Shown here piece by piece: positions 49,091 to 61,012 of a stretch of 64,000 bases of DNA. The notes under the pieces were generated by a model, which was not told the DNA's origin, did not search any database, and saw only the letters and a program-made list of their open reading frames with translations. Within the stretch, counting starts at the first letter, position 1. Every line of letters begins with the position of its first letter. Source of the stretch: Pseudophaeomoniella oleicola (Eukaryota; Ascomycota; Eurotiomycetes; Phaeomoniellales; Phaeomoniellaceae); assembly GCA_003868215.1 (NCBI GenBank), contig QWDQ01000029.1, positions 62,001-126,000 of the forward strand, given 5' to 3'. Both the position numbers and the translations under genes were made by a program.

Positions 49091-51058
49091 TCATTCCCAG
49101 ACATTGCTGAACAGATCGTCACTTCCGCCGCCGAAGCCCGTGTTGGGTTTCGGTTGTTGAGGTCCACGGCTAGTGCTGGTTGTGGGTGCCACAGGGGTGG
49201 CAGCACTTGTCCACCCGCCGAAGTCTTCGTCTGCTGTGACTGTAGGATGGTTCGTAGGCATTGATGGAGCAGCCTGGACACCACTATGGGCTGACGAGAG
49301 AGGCGAGCCCCATCCACCGCCTATGTCATTTGGTGTGATATGGGCAGGTGGCTTACCGAGACTAGGCGCTCTAGCTCGAGAGACCGTTGAGGCAGGCTGT
49401 GGTGCTGGGTTGGACTCTGGAGTGGACCAGGCATTTGACTCAGATGACCAGGGGTCGAAAAGGGCAGTGGCCGTGGTAGATGGTTGAGATGAGATCGCAG
49501 GTTTTGGTGCGGCAGGTTGGGAAGGAGGGATTGGATTGGATAGATTGAAGACCGAGGAAATGGAAGCAGATGGCTGAGGTGGTGGCGGGGAAGTTCTCGT
49601 AGGTGGTGGCGCAGCTGGTGGGGTTGGAGAGGTGAATCCTGCAAAGTCATCATCAAAGAGATCTTTTGAAGGTGGTGATGTTGGCTTAGAAAGCGCTGGT
49701 GCTGGTGCTGGTGCTGGTGCTGAGGCGAAACTGAAATCGAGACCATTTGATGGAGCCCTAGTCGGCTGTGTTTGTGCTGGGGCTTTGGGAGCAGTAGGTG
49801 GCTTTGGAGCAGGGTCAAAGAAGTTGCCGCCTCCTAGAGGAGAGGTGAGCTGTGCAGCTGCTGGTGTCGACTTAGCAGTAACAGGGTTGCTGAATCCACC
49901 AAAGTCTCCGAATCCTGATGAAGGCCTGGCAGGAGCGGGAGAAGTTGTGCTAGAGCTAGCAAAATTCAATCCCCCAAAAGCATCCGCAAGCCCTCCAAAC
50001 GCATCTTTCTGGGCTGGAGGGTTGGCTGCTGGCTTGTTCTCCACGGCTGGTGGAGACTGAGGTTTGGGTACCGATGCATATAGAGAAAGAATGGATTGCT
50101 TCAGATCAGGTCTCGACTGTGTAGAGGTAACGCTGGAAGGTCGTGCTGGTGCTGAAGATGATGGGCCGCCAAAGAAATCTAGACCTAGTAATGAATCTCC
50201 CGGCTTGTGTTGTTTGGCTGGCGGATTCGGAGCTGTCGGCTGGGGTGGCGGTGGTGGTCTTGACGGAATATCGGTCGTACTTGGTCGGACAGGAGGCGTG
50301 ATAGCGTCATCGCCGAATAGATCGACGTTCGGTTGCGGTCTGCGGACAGGTTGCACGTGAGAGGAGGCAGATGAAGCTCGTTGCGAGGCGGCTCTGTCTA
50401 ATTTCGCCTTCTCCTGTACTACATTCAGTGGCTATGACGAGGTCAGTATGAGAGCGCTAACACTGAACCTGCGCCACTTACCACATCGTCATCTTCCCCA
50501 GTGTCTAGAGTTGAGGGATCGGGTATTGGTCCATCCATGACCCATCTTTTCGCTTCGTATTTGGTCCGTATGAAGTTCTCAATCTTGCTACCCGACGGTC
50601 AGTAATTCAGTCGTACCACAGACTCGGCATAACGAACGCATCTGAAGGCACATGGCCTGGTGCAAGCTTTGCTTCCCAATACCTATCGTATGGTCAATTC
50701 CAATGTTACTCGAGCGTCTCATAGAGGACTGACTTGTTTGCTCTTGCGTTCCCCCACTTCAGCACACTGGCGAGTTGTTCGTCGGTCCATGCATCCAAAT
50801 CTACCGATTTAACCCTGCTGATATGGGTACCCATACCACGGTGAATACCGGAACATCGTATGCAAATGAATATACCCAGGTTCCAACTGGCCCATCGTGG
50901 ATCTGTAGGATGGTCAGTTTTGACAAGGACAGTGAGGGGTGCGGCGTACGTTTGTTCCTCTTACAATCGGCGCAGACCTTGTTGCCTTCGAGTTTCAGTA
51001 ACTGCTTGATGGTGTTTTGATTAGCGGCCGCCTTGCTGGGATCTGGTCGTCTAGACAT
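49091..51058 (-). CDS. ArfGAP, Age2-type
   Basis: GTPase-activating protein for Arf, acting in trans-Golgi/endosome vesicle traffic. Five exons, 51058-50950, 50902-50734, 50682-50638, 50587-50482 and 50431-49091 (introns of 47-51 bp), encode 589 residues. The zinc finger is complete: C-A-D-C, then 16 residues, then C-I-R-C ([30 protein letters not shown]), including the Arg finger and the conserved [18 protein letters not shown] and [11 protein letters not shown] follow as in Age2/SMAP proteins. The C-terminal 400 residues are disordered, Pro/Ala-rich, with FGG, DFFGG and DPW-type motifs ([21 protein letters not shown]), as used for binding clathrin adaptors. An (AP)n tract, from a GGTGCT tandem repeat on the plus strand near 49698-49722, is visible. 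Age2/SMAP assignment is likely. Confidence 0.93.
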
Positions 51059-51486
51059 TGCGACTGCGAGTAGCGACGATGAGTGATGTTGCAAGGTTGT
51101 GGCCTATCGTGGAGAAAGAGGGAGTTGTTTAACTGTTCAATTGACGAGAGGCTACGATGACATAAGTTGCTTACTTAAACCTTCACAAGGGTCCAACTGT
51201 TAAGGCTTGGGACCATTAGTACAGTAGCAACTACTTTTCCATTGAATGAGCAAACAGTCAATTATCTCGATTCACAAAAAACTGTTTCGCATAGCATTCT
51301 ACTCTGATAATTTATAGAGTAAGACAACTGTTTTGGGCACTGAAAAAAGGCGCCCTTCTGAAGAGAAGGACGCAAGGCACTTAGAATATCGTGTCATCAA
51401 CTTCCACTGTTTTACATTTCTATCATCGACATTTCATTAAAACATAATCTACCATAAACCCCGCTGCTAAGCACGTCACATCAGGC
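51059..51486. other. Intergenic region
   Basis: 428 bp between two minus-strand genes (ArfGAP start and MsrB stop). No gene is seen; it should hold the ArfGAP promoter. Confidence 0.45.
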
Positions 51487-52180
51487 TCATGCCTTCGACT
51501 GCGTCTTTGGGTCGTCCTTGTTGAATTTCAAGCTGATGCTGTTGACGCAATGTCTTTCATCGGTCGGTGTGGGATAGCCTTCGCCTTTGAAGACATGTCC
51601 GAGGTGACCTCCACAGTTCGAGCAAACAATCTCTGTCCTCTCCATTCCGAATGCGCGATCAGTGTGGCGCGTGACGGCACCAGGGAAACTATCGTAGTAG
51701 GCAGGCCAGCCACAACCGGACTTGAATTTATGCGACGCTTTGTATAGAGGGGTGCTGCAGCCGGCGCAAGTATAGACTCCATCTTCAGGGTAATGCTTGT
51801 CAAATTCACCAGATCCTGGAGCCTCAGTTCCCTTTTCGCGCAGAATTCGGAATTGTTCTATAAGGTGATGTTAGCCTCTGCTGAAAAGAATGGACAGAGC
51901 AGTGATCGGGGTATGTCTGCAAAAGTCGCAACGTACCTTTATTCAACACCGCTCTCCACTCATCATCGGAGCGTTGATCGGGGTAAGACATCTTGTCTTG
52001 AGAAGCTGACGAGGAGCTGAACAGCGAACCAAGTAGAGGAATTGATGGCATAGATTTGAAGACGGTAGGTCTAAAGAAAGGTGCGAGAGCACGTTGAGAT
52101 GGCGGATAGCTTTGACGAGCTGTGGCGTTAGAAAGAATTGAGAATGTTCGGACGAGTGAAGGGAACGACGGGAGACGCAT
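51487..52180 (-). CDS. msrB: Peptide methionine-(R)-S-oxide reductase (MsrB)
   Basis: Repairs oxidised methionine (R-sulfoxide) in proteins using thioredoxin. Two exons, 52180-51937 and 51857-51487 (79-bp GTACGT...TAG intron), encode 204 residues. The SelR domain starts at about residue 70 (DDEWRAVLNKEQFRILREKGTE). Two zinc CxxC pairs are present (CAGC and CSNC), along with KFKSGCGWPAYYDSF, the GHLGHVF block and the catalytic Cys in RHCVNSISL. The first 60 residues are basic, Ser-rich and free of acidic residues (MRLPSFPSLVRTFS), like a mitochondrial presequence. Met44 and Met64 could start cytosolic forms. Typical MsrB is about 130-150 residues, so the extra length is the leader. Confidence 0.95.
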
Positions 52181-52885
52181 GAATGGTGTATATATAATAG
52201 TAGTGTTCTGCTTGTGTAAGAAAGATGAAGGGTAAGCGGTGGAATATCTTGAGGGATTCTACTATTGAAGCATTGCCACGAAGATTCCAAATCATGAAGC
52301 CATATGATAATTCGGTATCTTCGTCCCTCGGTTCTTGATGTCATCTCTCTCCTCATTATTCTTGTACCGTACTTGTACCGTACTACGTACCTAGGTAGTA
52401 AAGCAGCAATGAATCGCTTAGATAATATTTCAGGGTCCAGTCCATATCGTAGTACGGAGTAATAGTAGGTACCTCAAATCTACCTACCGAGCTACTACGT
52501 ACGTACTACGCAGTATCCCCCAATCCCGAATCCTCGCTCTGACTCACGCCTAAATGAAGCATCTTTCCGAGAACGACGCCCTAGATATGCAGCCTTAGTA
52601 ATCGCATACTCTGGGACGCTCGTATTTGACACGATGCTGCTCTGCTCCCAGTAAGTTCACCTTCGGCCGGCCGCTGTCCAATCGTCTGTGATTCAGCTCT
52701 CGGTCCGCGGGGGTAGCCATCATTCCTATTGGCCTCTATTCAGGTGAGTCTTGGTCAAGGCCAGACTATTAATCTCATAGTGTTCTCATTTGTTGTCTTC
52801 TCTTGCTTTTTTCTTTTCTTTGAACATACCTTTCACCGTCTCCTCAACGTCTACAGCACCTCCTATCATCCTGACCATTTTCACC
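52181..52885. promoter_or_regulatory. Bidirectional promoter region rich in short palindromes
   Basis: 705 bp between the divergent msrB and flavoprotein starts. It contains repeated CTTGTACCGTACT units (52361-52384), the perfect palindrome TACCTAGGTA (52388-52397), TACGGAGTA (52453-52461) and ACTACGTACGTACTACG (near 52494-52510). These may be regulatory, but similar elements occur in unrelated spacers of this window. Confidence 0.5.
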
Positions 52886-54973
52886 ATGTCTATACGAACT
52901 CATACCATTCCCTGGCATGAAGGAGAACAAGCGGTGCACCACCTTCTCAAAGCACCTTCCTCAGATAATCCGACTTCTTCTTTTCTTACCCCTTCCGGGG
53001 CTTATATGCTCCAGACCGCCCCGCTCTTAGCTCTTGGGACCGTTGACTCCGAAGGGAGACCTTGGACCACGCTATGGGGTGGAGTTGATGGTATCTCGCG
53101 GCAAATTGCTCCCTCAATTATCGGTGTCAGGACAACAGTGGACATCTGTTACGATCCCGTGGCTCAGATCCTTTTTGACGGGAAGGTGGACGGCTCCGTG
53201 ATCGATGAATCCAGCGACAGCAGGAAATTGGTGGCGGGGTTAACCATTGATTTGGAGACCAGGAGAAGGGTTAAGTTGATGGGGAGGACGCTGGCTGGTT
53301 CCTTATCCCCAGGTGGAACAAAAGTTCAAGACCAAGGAGCATCGATTGGTGAAGCACAACTTGTTGTCAAGATCGATGAGAGTCTAGGTATGTCCCCAAA
53401 GAACCAAGTCACACTTTACATCTAACTGACTAGACATATAGGTAATTGTCCTAAATATCTCAATCAGAAACGTATATTGCCTAGTTCGCCCTCTCCTTCA
53501 TTGTTATCATCGTCAAGACAACTACCGCAGCAGGCCTTGGATCTGATTTCGAAAGCAGACATGTTCTTTGTCTCTTCCGTAAATCCGGGGATTGATATGG
53601 ATTGCAATCATCGGGGCGGTAATCCAGGTTTTATGCGGGTGTTGGACAATTTCAGTGACGGTGCCGTTCTCATTTGGCCGGAGTATTCAGGGAATCGACT
53701 TTATCAAACCCTTGGCAATCTTCAAAGGAGCCCGAAAGCCGGCCTAGTCGTGCCGGATTTCGAAACAGGAGATGTATTATACGCCACCGGGGAGACGAAG
53801 ATCCTGGTTGGCGAAGAAGCTGCTGCTGCACTTCCACGTAGCAATCTCGCCGTTCAGTTCCACGTCATAGACTCTCGGTTTGTCCGTAACGGATTATCAT
53901 TTCGTGGAACCGCACTAGAACCCTCGCCTTACAACCCATCGATTCGTTACCTTCGCACGGAACAAACCGACCCAGCCACAACTGTAAGCTCGAACCAGAC
54001 ATCGATTGCGACGCTGCTCTCCAAAATTAGAATTACACCGAGTATATATCGCTATAAATTCAGGCTTTCTCCAGCACCGTCAAAACCTTGGAAGCCAGGA
54101 CAATACATCGCTCTGTCCTTCTCCGATGAACTCGATCTCGGATATTCCCACATGCGAGATGATGACCCTTTATCCCTGAACGATGACTTCGTGAGGACGT
54201 TTACGATCTCTTCTCCACCACCTGTATCACCTTCGCATGTTGAGTCACAAGGGGTAAACGACCGAGCGAGCAAGGCGGTGGAAATCGAGGGAAAAGACGA
54301 ATGTGAATTCGAGATAACGATCCGTCGCAAAGGTGCCGTCACATCGTGGTTATCTCTCCAAAATCCGGCAGCGAACATCTCAATCCCCGTCCTCGGTATT
54401 GGAGGAGAATTCACCATCGACGACCGCCTCGAGGGTACCTCTTCGCCTCCATCTATGACCACAAAACACGCAACAACGCCGCCGACTGACCCAACAGATC
54501 CACCACGAATTATCCACTTCATCGCAACCGGAATAGGAATCACACCACTCCTACCTTTCCTCCCAAATCTCTCTCAGCACCACCATCGCACGACTACTCC
54601 TTCTTCCTCTCCCTCTTCACCGCACCTCAACCTCTTCTGGTCCCTCTCCCAACAGGACCTCCCACTCCTCACCACCCTCTTAGCCACCTACCCCATCCTC
54701 CAAGACCCTACAATAACAACCATCCACCTCTTCATGACCTCAGTGTCCGCCTCTGAACCTCAAACCCATCCCCATCCCCACTCCCTCTCCAACAACATCC
54801 ACATCCACAACCGCAGACTAACCGACCAAGACCTCGTCCCCCCCTTCCCATCCTCTGACTCTCGCGTCTCTCAGAAATGGCACATCTGCACCACTCCCTC
54901 TCTCCAAACCCATCTGTCCACCTACCTGAAAGACAGAGGCCAGACGGTCATCAGCGAGGCCTTTAATTATTAA
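52886..54973 (+). CDS. PNPOx-like / ferredoxin-reductase fusion oxidoreductase
   Basis: Two exons, 52886-53387 and 53442-54973 (54-bp GTATGT...TAG intron), encode 677 residues. The N-terminal half has a pyridoxamine-5-phosphate-oxidase-like flavin-binding barrel: LLALGTVDSEGRPWTTLWGG, GNCPKYLNQK and ADMFFVSSVN...DCNHRGGNPGFMRVLD...WPEYSGNRLYQTLGNL. From about residue 360 a ferredoxin-NADP-reductase-type module follows: FAD site WKPGQYIALSF and RTFTISSPPP, then NAD(P) site IHFIATGIGITPLLPFL and a C-terminal LNLFWSLSQQDLPLL. The protein ends EAFNY. No 2Fe-2S domain is seen at the C-terminus. Electrons would pass from NAD(P)H to FAD and perhaps to the barrel flavin; the substrate is unknown. ATG 52886 is the first true ATG in frame. 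Confidence 0.9.
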
Positions 54974-55860
54974 TTTAACTTAACTTAAAATATGTATCTA
55001 TCTATCTATTCATATATCTGTCTTCTATAATTTCTAGATCTTAGTTAGCCTTGGAAGACGGGAGCAGAGCATGTGAACGGCAATAAACCTATTTGTTGTT
55101 TCATCCACCATTCAATAAGAACACAATGTATGTATGGATGGCCTGTCTAATCATATATATATATATGCTAGTTATTACAAAATCGAGGCTCTCTGTTCGA
55201 CTTCGATGTCTGATCTTGCTGGTCAAACTAAAATTTAGATGTCGAGAGAATACCTGATAGATACGGCTCGTCCAGGGGCCTTGCATACGTCATTCGTGGC
55301 TTCTCAACTTCGGGCTGCGACCATCATCGCGGTCCACCTTCTCAGCCTTATGGGCGCGTACCACAGATGATGGGATGTCACTCCCCAACCATTGTCAGCT
55401 CTTTGGAATGCATGGAGTTTTGAGTTCTGTGGGAATGCGGGTCTGATAACTCCGAGAGAACATCACCACGGAACGCTTTATCACATATACAGTCTACCAT
55501 TAACAGTAGTAGAGTATTCATAAGATGACGCTTTTCGTACGGCTGTTTCAAATAAATACTACCGAGTCTCTACCTGATCTCCTGAACCTCCGCATTAACC
55601 ACCAGACACTGCGACGTCATTCGCATTCCATGTTTTCAGCCTGCAAACGTAAAAGCCAGTGCAGTAGGTATTCATACCACCCAAAAGGACAGAGCGCCAT
55701 TGCCATGATGACCAGGTAGAACCGCGCAAAGACCACGAGAACCATTTCCCTAACCTAGGTCGTGAATTATAAGAACGATTCCTCTCAGAAGATCCGTTGG
55801 CCTTGCATGACAGAGACAGACCGCCTCGCCTGTCCGTGACCAACTTTACTCTTCAACCAT
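54974..55860. other. Convergent spacer with short tandem repeats
   Basis: About 890 bp between two 3' ends. A (TATC)n-like run lies near 54991-55006 and a TATATATATATATG run near 55155. No gene is seen. Confidence 0.45.
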
Positions 55861-56602
55861 TTATGCGAAAAGAGCAGCGATCAAAGCGACGAAACCCAAT
55901 CCAGTAGCGCCAGAGGCAATGTGAAGACCTGCAGCAGCACCGGCGCTGGCGCTGGCGGAGGCAGCGGAAGCAGAAGAGCTGGTTGAAGACATTGCTGAGC
56001 TGGAAGCTGCAGCGCTGGTTGAGGCGGCAGCAGCAGAGCTCGAAGCTGCAGCGGCGGACGATGAGCTGGAGCCAGATGCGCTTGAGGTGGAGGCAGTTGA
56101 ACTCATGGTGGACATGGTGCTAGATGAGCCAGCTACGAAATGACAAGTTAGTGCCATTTCAAACACGACTACCGTCGGGACAAAACTTACTGGCAGAGCT
56201 GGTGCCTGGGGTGGAGCTGGAGAACGAGACAGAGGTGGTTGACGCGCCAGCCCTCACAACATCGAATTGAGCAGATTGAGCCAAGATACCCTGGTTGTTG
56301 GTGGCGGTGCTCATAAGGTTGACTTGGTAGCCTGAAGAAGCCGAGACGCCGGACAGGGCTCTCATAGTGTAGGAACCTTCGGAAGCTTGAACATTGCTGG
56401 CAATGTTGATGCTGACGGCTGGGTTGACATTTTGGTTGACCAAGACGATGGAGAAAGAGCTTGGGTCGCTAGAGACGGATGACCAGGTGATGGTGTTGGA
56501 CCTGCTCAGGTCCAGAGAGGAACCTTGGCTTGGGTAGGTGACCTGAAGGGCCGAAACGGCAGCCACAAGGGCGGAAAGAACCGAGGCCTTGAAGAATTGC
56601 AT
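55861..56602 (-). CDS. Kre9/Knh1-like Ser/Ala-rich GPI-anchored cell-wall protein
   Basis: Two exons, 56602-56191 and 56132-55861 (58-bp GTAAGT...TAG intron), encode 227 residues. A signal peptide (MQFFKASVLSALVAAVSA) precedes an Ig-like Kre9/Knh1 N-terminal domain (residues 20-120), with the hallmark pattern LQVTYPSQGSSLDLSRSNTITWSSVSSDPSSFSIVLVN and a later GSYTMRAL. Residues 125-205 are a Ser/Ala/Thr stalk with repeated ASSSAAAAS-type units, expected to be heavily O-glycosylated. The end is hydrophobic (TGLGFVALIAALFA) after a small-residue stretch, as for GPI attachment. It probably sits in the plasma membrane or cell wall and takes part in wall organisation. The very low-complexity stalk makes copy number of the repeats likely to vary between strains. 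Confidence 0.92.
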
Positions 56603-59355
56603 GTTGATGAGTTAAAATGCTTGTGTAATGAAGCTAGAGTGGTGTGAAGTGATGCTGTGATGAATTACAAAGTAATGTAGCTGGCAGTGAGTGTTGAAAG
56701 AGAGTAAGTTGGAGAGAAAAGAGTCGAACGAAGGACTTATGAATTGCACTGAATTGGTGATGATGAGAAAGGAAAGAGCAAAACAAGAAAAGTGACAGGA
56801 GAAGGAGCCGGGATACATTATGAATGGTTTCCGTTGCTGCTAGGTCAGTTCTTGGTGTGTTATTACGATTACCAACGATTACCAGGGGGACCGAGTTGTG
56901 CTGCGGATGAAGTCGCGTCTAACGTTACCTACCGGAGAGTTCGGTCTACTATTTTAGTTTACCATACGGAGTACTGGTTCCTTCACTAGGTAATCACCAG
57001 GTACCTAGATGATGTCTTTAGGCGAAAGTGACGGAGTTGTTGCTCCTCCTCTCGTATCCTTGGTAGGTCAGATCACCTAAAGCACCCACCTAGGTAGGTA
57101 CTTGTGCAGCTATGCATACCTAAGATAGGTACACGGTCGACAGCTATAGAACATCCCCAGAACAGGTACCTACTCAGGTGCTTCTTTGAACCATTTGATA
57201 ACAATATACAGCACAACAGTCTGGCTCAGTTGCTCTGAATGGTTCGGGATTCTAGTACCACGCTTTATCAAGGGATACAGATAGGTCACTCGATGAGTAC
57301 ACTGAGGCTGAGTAGAGGTACGTTGGGCAGGCCATGGCTTGTAAAGTATGTCACTAAGGTGCTACGCAGTAGACACTACTGAGCGTGTACTGTAACACCA
57401 TTTACCTAATACAGGTCGTTTTATTGCTATCCTTCAATCCTAAGAGATACTCCAGCTGTTAACCAACTCATCATTTTCTATTCTGGGAGTCATGGCAAGG
57501 AGTGGGCGATGGGGTTTGTGGTTCGGCAAGGCAAATCTTCGCTAGAAGTGGAGATTACAGTGGGATAGTTAAAGAAACTCTCTCTTTGACCCTCCATTGA
57601 CCTGCTATTGTTACCCCCTAGTGTCTTCTACTAGATGCCATTGGGGCCTCCTCAACTTGGCGGCCTTACCTGGGCTTTGACTGACGTGGTTAGACGATGC
57701 CCATACCATAATACAATGAAATTATACCTCGCAGCAACAGCTCGGCCTTAGCGCCAACATCGACAAGATTGGTCCTCACCATACTTTAGTGAATGTTACC
57801 ATAGTAAGTTACGGAGACAATGCAATTATGACCAAATACGAGCACCCATTGTTTGATCTTCCAAATACGAGTTGTTCATTTCGCACAGTTGGATCATCAA
57901 CCTCCTTCGACACAGCGCCAAGAAGCAGATCAAATGAATCAGGTACTAAGGTTAACCCGCTTACTTGATTCCTTTTCCATCTCAATATTCTACGACGGTG
58001 ATATATGACGCAGCGTTAGAATTAAGGGAGCAGAGTAATTAGATTAGATGCTAGCTACCACGGTGGGCATAGCGTCTTTCGGCGAAGCGGATCGACAGAG
58101 ATGAAAAGCTGAATGTCATCTATGGGGATAAGTGAGGTTTCTCGAAGATTGAATCAACAAGGATGGCATATTACCGTGGTAGTGAAGGAGAGAAACATAA
58201 TACAAAACATATACAACAGCATAATTACTGTACCGAACAAGATCCATCTAGATCTAGATGCTCGACCGAACTCCCCACTGGTCACAGGCAACGGCAATGT
58301 CTCAGAAAATGCTTCGGGTGTATGCTGAATTTAGAACTCGAGCCTCAACTAACTTATTACCTTATCCAACGAAAATTCTCTTTCTTTTTTGAAAGCTCGT
58401 GATCAGCTTGTCAAGGTCATCGTTAGCTACGGATATGATGGCAATAGACAGTCATTTGCCAAGGATGAGTGCTATGGCAGAGCAAAGGTTCATTTTCAGA
58501 TTCATGCCGGAAAGACACGGTGTGACATCTGCAGGGACAGCCATATTTCGTTGGTCATAATTAATTAGATACTTATATTAGCTGGAAGATCATATTCTTG
58601 TAGATCGCAATCATCGTCCCAGTATTTTACAACATCCTTTCAAATTAGCCATGGTTGGCGACGTGAAAATCGATGCTTTGGCCCCCAGCAGCAACTCTAA
58701 CACTTTAGAAATAAGGGGCATTCAAGGACCCCTTGCTCGTGACTGGGGAACGTCCTCCAAAGATCTCAGCATGGAGAAGTTGGACCATGTGGGATAGGGG
58801 CAGGGACAGGAATCGGAATTCTGGAAGTGATAGAAACCTGGATAGAACTAATTACCTGATTGCTCGAGACCGATAGGGATATCGCAAGTAGTAGCTAACT
58901 TACACCGTTATCTTCTAATAACCATGCAGTAGGTTAATTAAGTCACAGGCGATCTTAGCCTGTTCCTGACACGAGTACCACGGTGCGGCTTTGCTGTGGC
59001 TGCTCGTCTGTTGAGGCTATCATTCTTGGCTATGATTACTGAGCTGCGACCCTTGCAAGCGCGGGGTCTATACATGATCTCATCGCCCGAAAAGAACTTC
59101 CCTCAAACGCGAAGACTAAATCAGAAGACAACATTAATGCTTCACCACGTTCATATCCATATTCATTTTTGCAAATGAGCATCTTCGGCACATAGCTCGC
59201 CGTTGTCGTCGAAAATTATGGTCCCTTCGTGCTCTGAACATGTTCGCGCAGCATTCTGTGTTTCCCCCACTCACTCGGTATATCTCAAATCATCACGCAT
59301 CAACGTCCTAGAATTACCAGTATGAAGGATGTACCGGTCATTGATTTAGCTCACT
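56603..59355. other. Gene-poor divergent region
   Basis: About 2.75 kb with no convincing gene on either strand. Near the left end are pyrimidine- and T-rich flanks of the GPI-protein gene, then TACGGAGTA (56965-56973) and CCACCTAGGTAGGTA (57087-57100), with further short GGTAC/CCTAC units to 57180. From about 57.9 to 58.6 kb the sequence is more A/T-rich with scattered stops in all frames. It could be old, decayed repeat DNA, but no ends, target duplications or coding remnants can be identified by eye. Confidence 0.45.
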
Positions 59356-61012
59356 ATGCGGCCCTCTTCTCCAATGTCTGAGCACGAAGCTCTCGTCGAA
59401 GTAAGCCACGTTTATACCTGCCAATACCCAAACGAATGCTAATACACTTTAGACCCTCCGAAAGGAGTACTGTCCCCCCATAGCTGTTGAAACATTCGAA
59501 GCCCTGCGATATGACTACGATGATCTAACACAGACAAGTAGCCTCTCGGAGCTGCGTGAAACACTTGATCTGATCAGGGAGCATGCGGTAGTTGAGGAGG
59601 CAACAGGCTTCGATCCCAGCGGTACCAGCGGTCAGACTCCTCCTACAGAGAACATATCACCAGAACCTACTGCCAGCAGTCACGGACGATCATCCCAGCA
59701 AGACATTGAGAGCTTGTCTACCAGTCTATCTGACTTTACGTGGGAAGATTCAGTCAAAGATGATCGGTCAGTCTCGCCTGTCTGGGGCAACCTCACACAC
59801 GAAGAGAAAGAGGATCGTCTTGCTGCATTGCTCCCTCAGACGAACCGCACAACGATTCGTTTCAAGCTACGTCAGAACCATTATCAATTCGAGCAAACCA
59901 TGGATGATCTACTTGTCCTCGCCTTTTTAGACGAGGACTCGAAAAGCGATGCCGACGGCTTGGAAGCATATGCGGCAGGTGACCCCAGCGGACAGCGGCG
60001 GAAGAAACGTATGAACAGGAAACAGAAACATGCAATTTCATCAGCGTCGAGCGCCAACACATCGTCGGAATCCCTGGCGGCTAGAAATGTGTGGGCTGCG
60101 AGCAAGCAAGACATTGAGTTCATCACCTCGCGAACCACATTGCTGGCCGACTCGGTCACTTCTCTGTATCACAAATCAGGTGCTTCGTTAGTAGCAACGA
60201 TAAGAGAACTTGCTGCAAGTAATGCTCCGGAGCCTTCGAAACTTCAAGATCTAGATGTTAACATGCAAATACACGCGGCCGACCTCCATGAGAAATATTC
60301 AAATGTCCCGTTGAATAAGATATTTGGTCTTCTACTCATCACACGCAATGTTACATCCGCAGCAGAGGATCTTATAAGAGCTATGACAACAACTACTGTG
60401 CCAGTCTCCTTCCAAGATACGAAGATCATTCCCAGATACACGTCAATTGATGTCTTGGCGCAGAAATCGTCCAACACACCCTGGGCATCTCGCTCGTCAT
60501 CTCCGTCGACCATAGTAGATCCTACATCCGCCCAACTTCGGGCAGCTGCAAACCGGAGTGCTGGATATGAAGCTTTCAGTAAGGCGTCTTCCGCGTACAG
60601 GCGAGGCAAATCAGACCGGTACATGGGCGGAGCTGCCGCGTACTACGCTGACATCGGGCGTCAACATATCAAGGCAGCACAGGCACAGTCATCAGCCGCA
60701 GCTGACAGTCTCGTGTCCTTGAACGAAACATCCGACTCCGTAGACTTACATGGGATCAGTGTCAAAGACGCTGTACGGATCGCTAGCCAGAAAGCTCAGG
60801 ATTGGTGGGATGGCCTTGGTGACGCGAAGTACGTATCAGGGGGTGGTGGAGCACTCAGACCCGGATACCGTATTGTCACAGGGATTGGAAGACATAGCAA
60901 AGACGGTGCACCTAGGATTGGACCAGCTGTCACTAAACGATTGATGAACGAAGGTTGGAAAATCGATATTGGATCTGGAGAAATCATTGTCACAGGTAAG
61001 AGGCGAATCTGA
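59356..61012 (+). CDS. Cue2-like SMR-domain protein (no-go mRNA decay endonuclease family)
   Basis: Two exons, 59356-59400 and 59453-61012 (52-bp GTAAGC...TAG intron), encode 534 residues. After an acidic Ser-rich N-terminal part, a CUE-like helical segment reads RTTIRFKLRQNHYQFEQTMDDLLVLAFLDE. A DUF1771 stretch follows (AANRSAGYEAFSKASSAYRRGKSDRYMGGAAAYYADIGRQHIKAAQ). The C-terminal SMR domain has the SVDLHGISVKDAV start (D-L-H-G motif), WWDGLG, the TGIGRHS motif (T-G-x-G-x-H-S) and a closing GEIIVTGKRR. In yeast, Cue2 binds collided ribosomes and cuts mRNA in the A site. The combination of CUE-like, DUF1771 and SMR supports that role here. Site residues D-L-H and G-R-H are intact. Confidence 0.92.

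Noticed and set aside
49698-49722. GGTGCT tandem repeat as a separate repeat element
   Set aside because: It encodes an Ala-Pro tract within the ArfGAP tail and is only a few units long.
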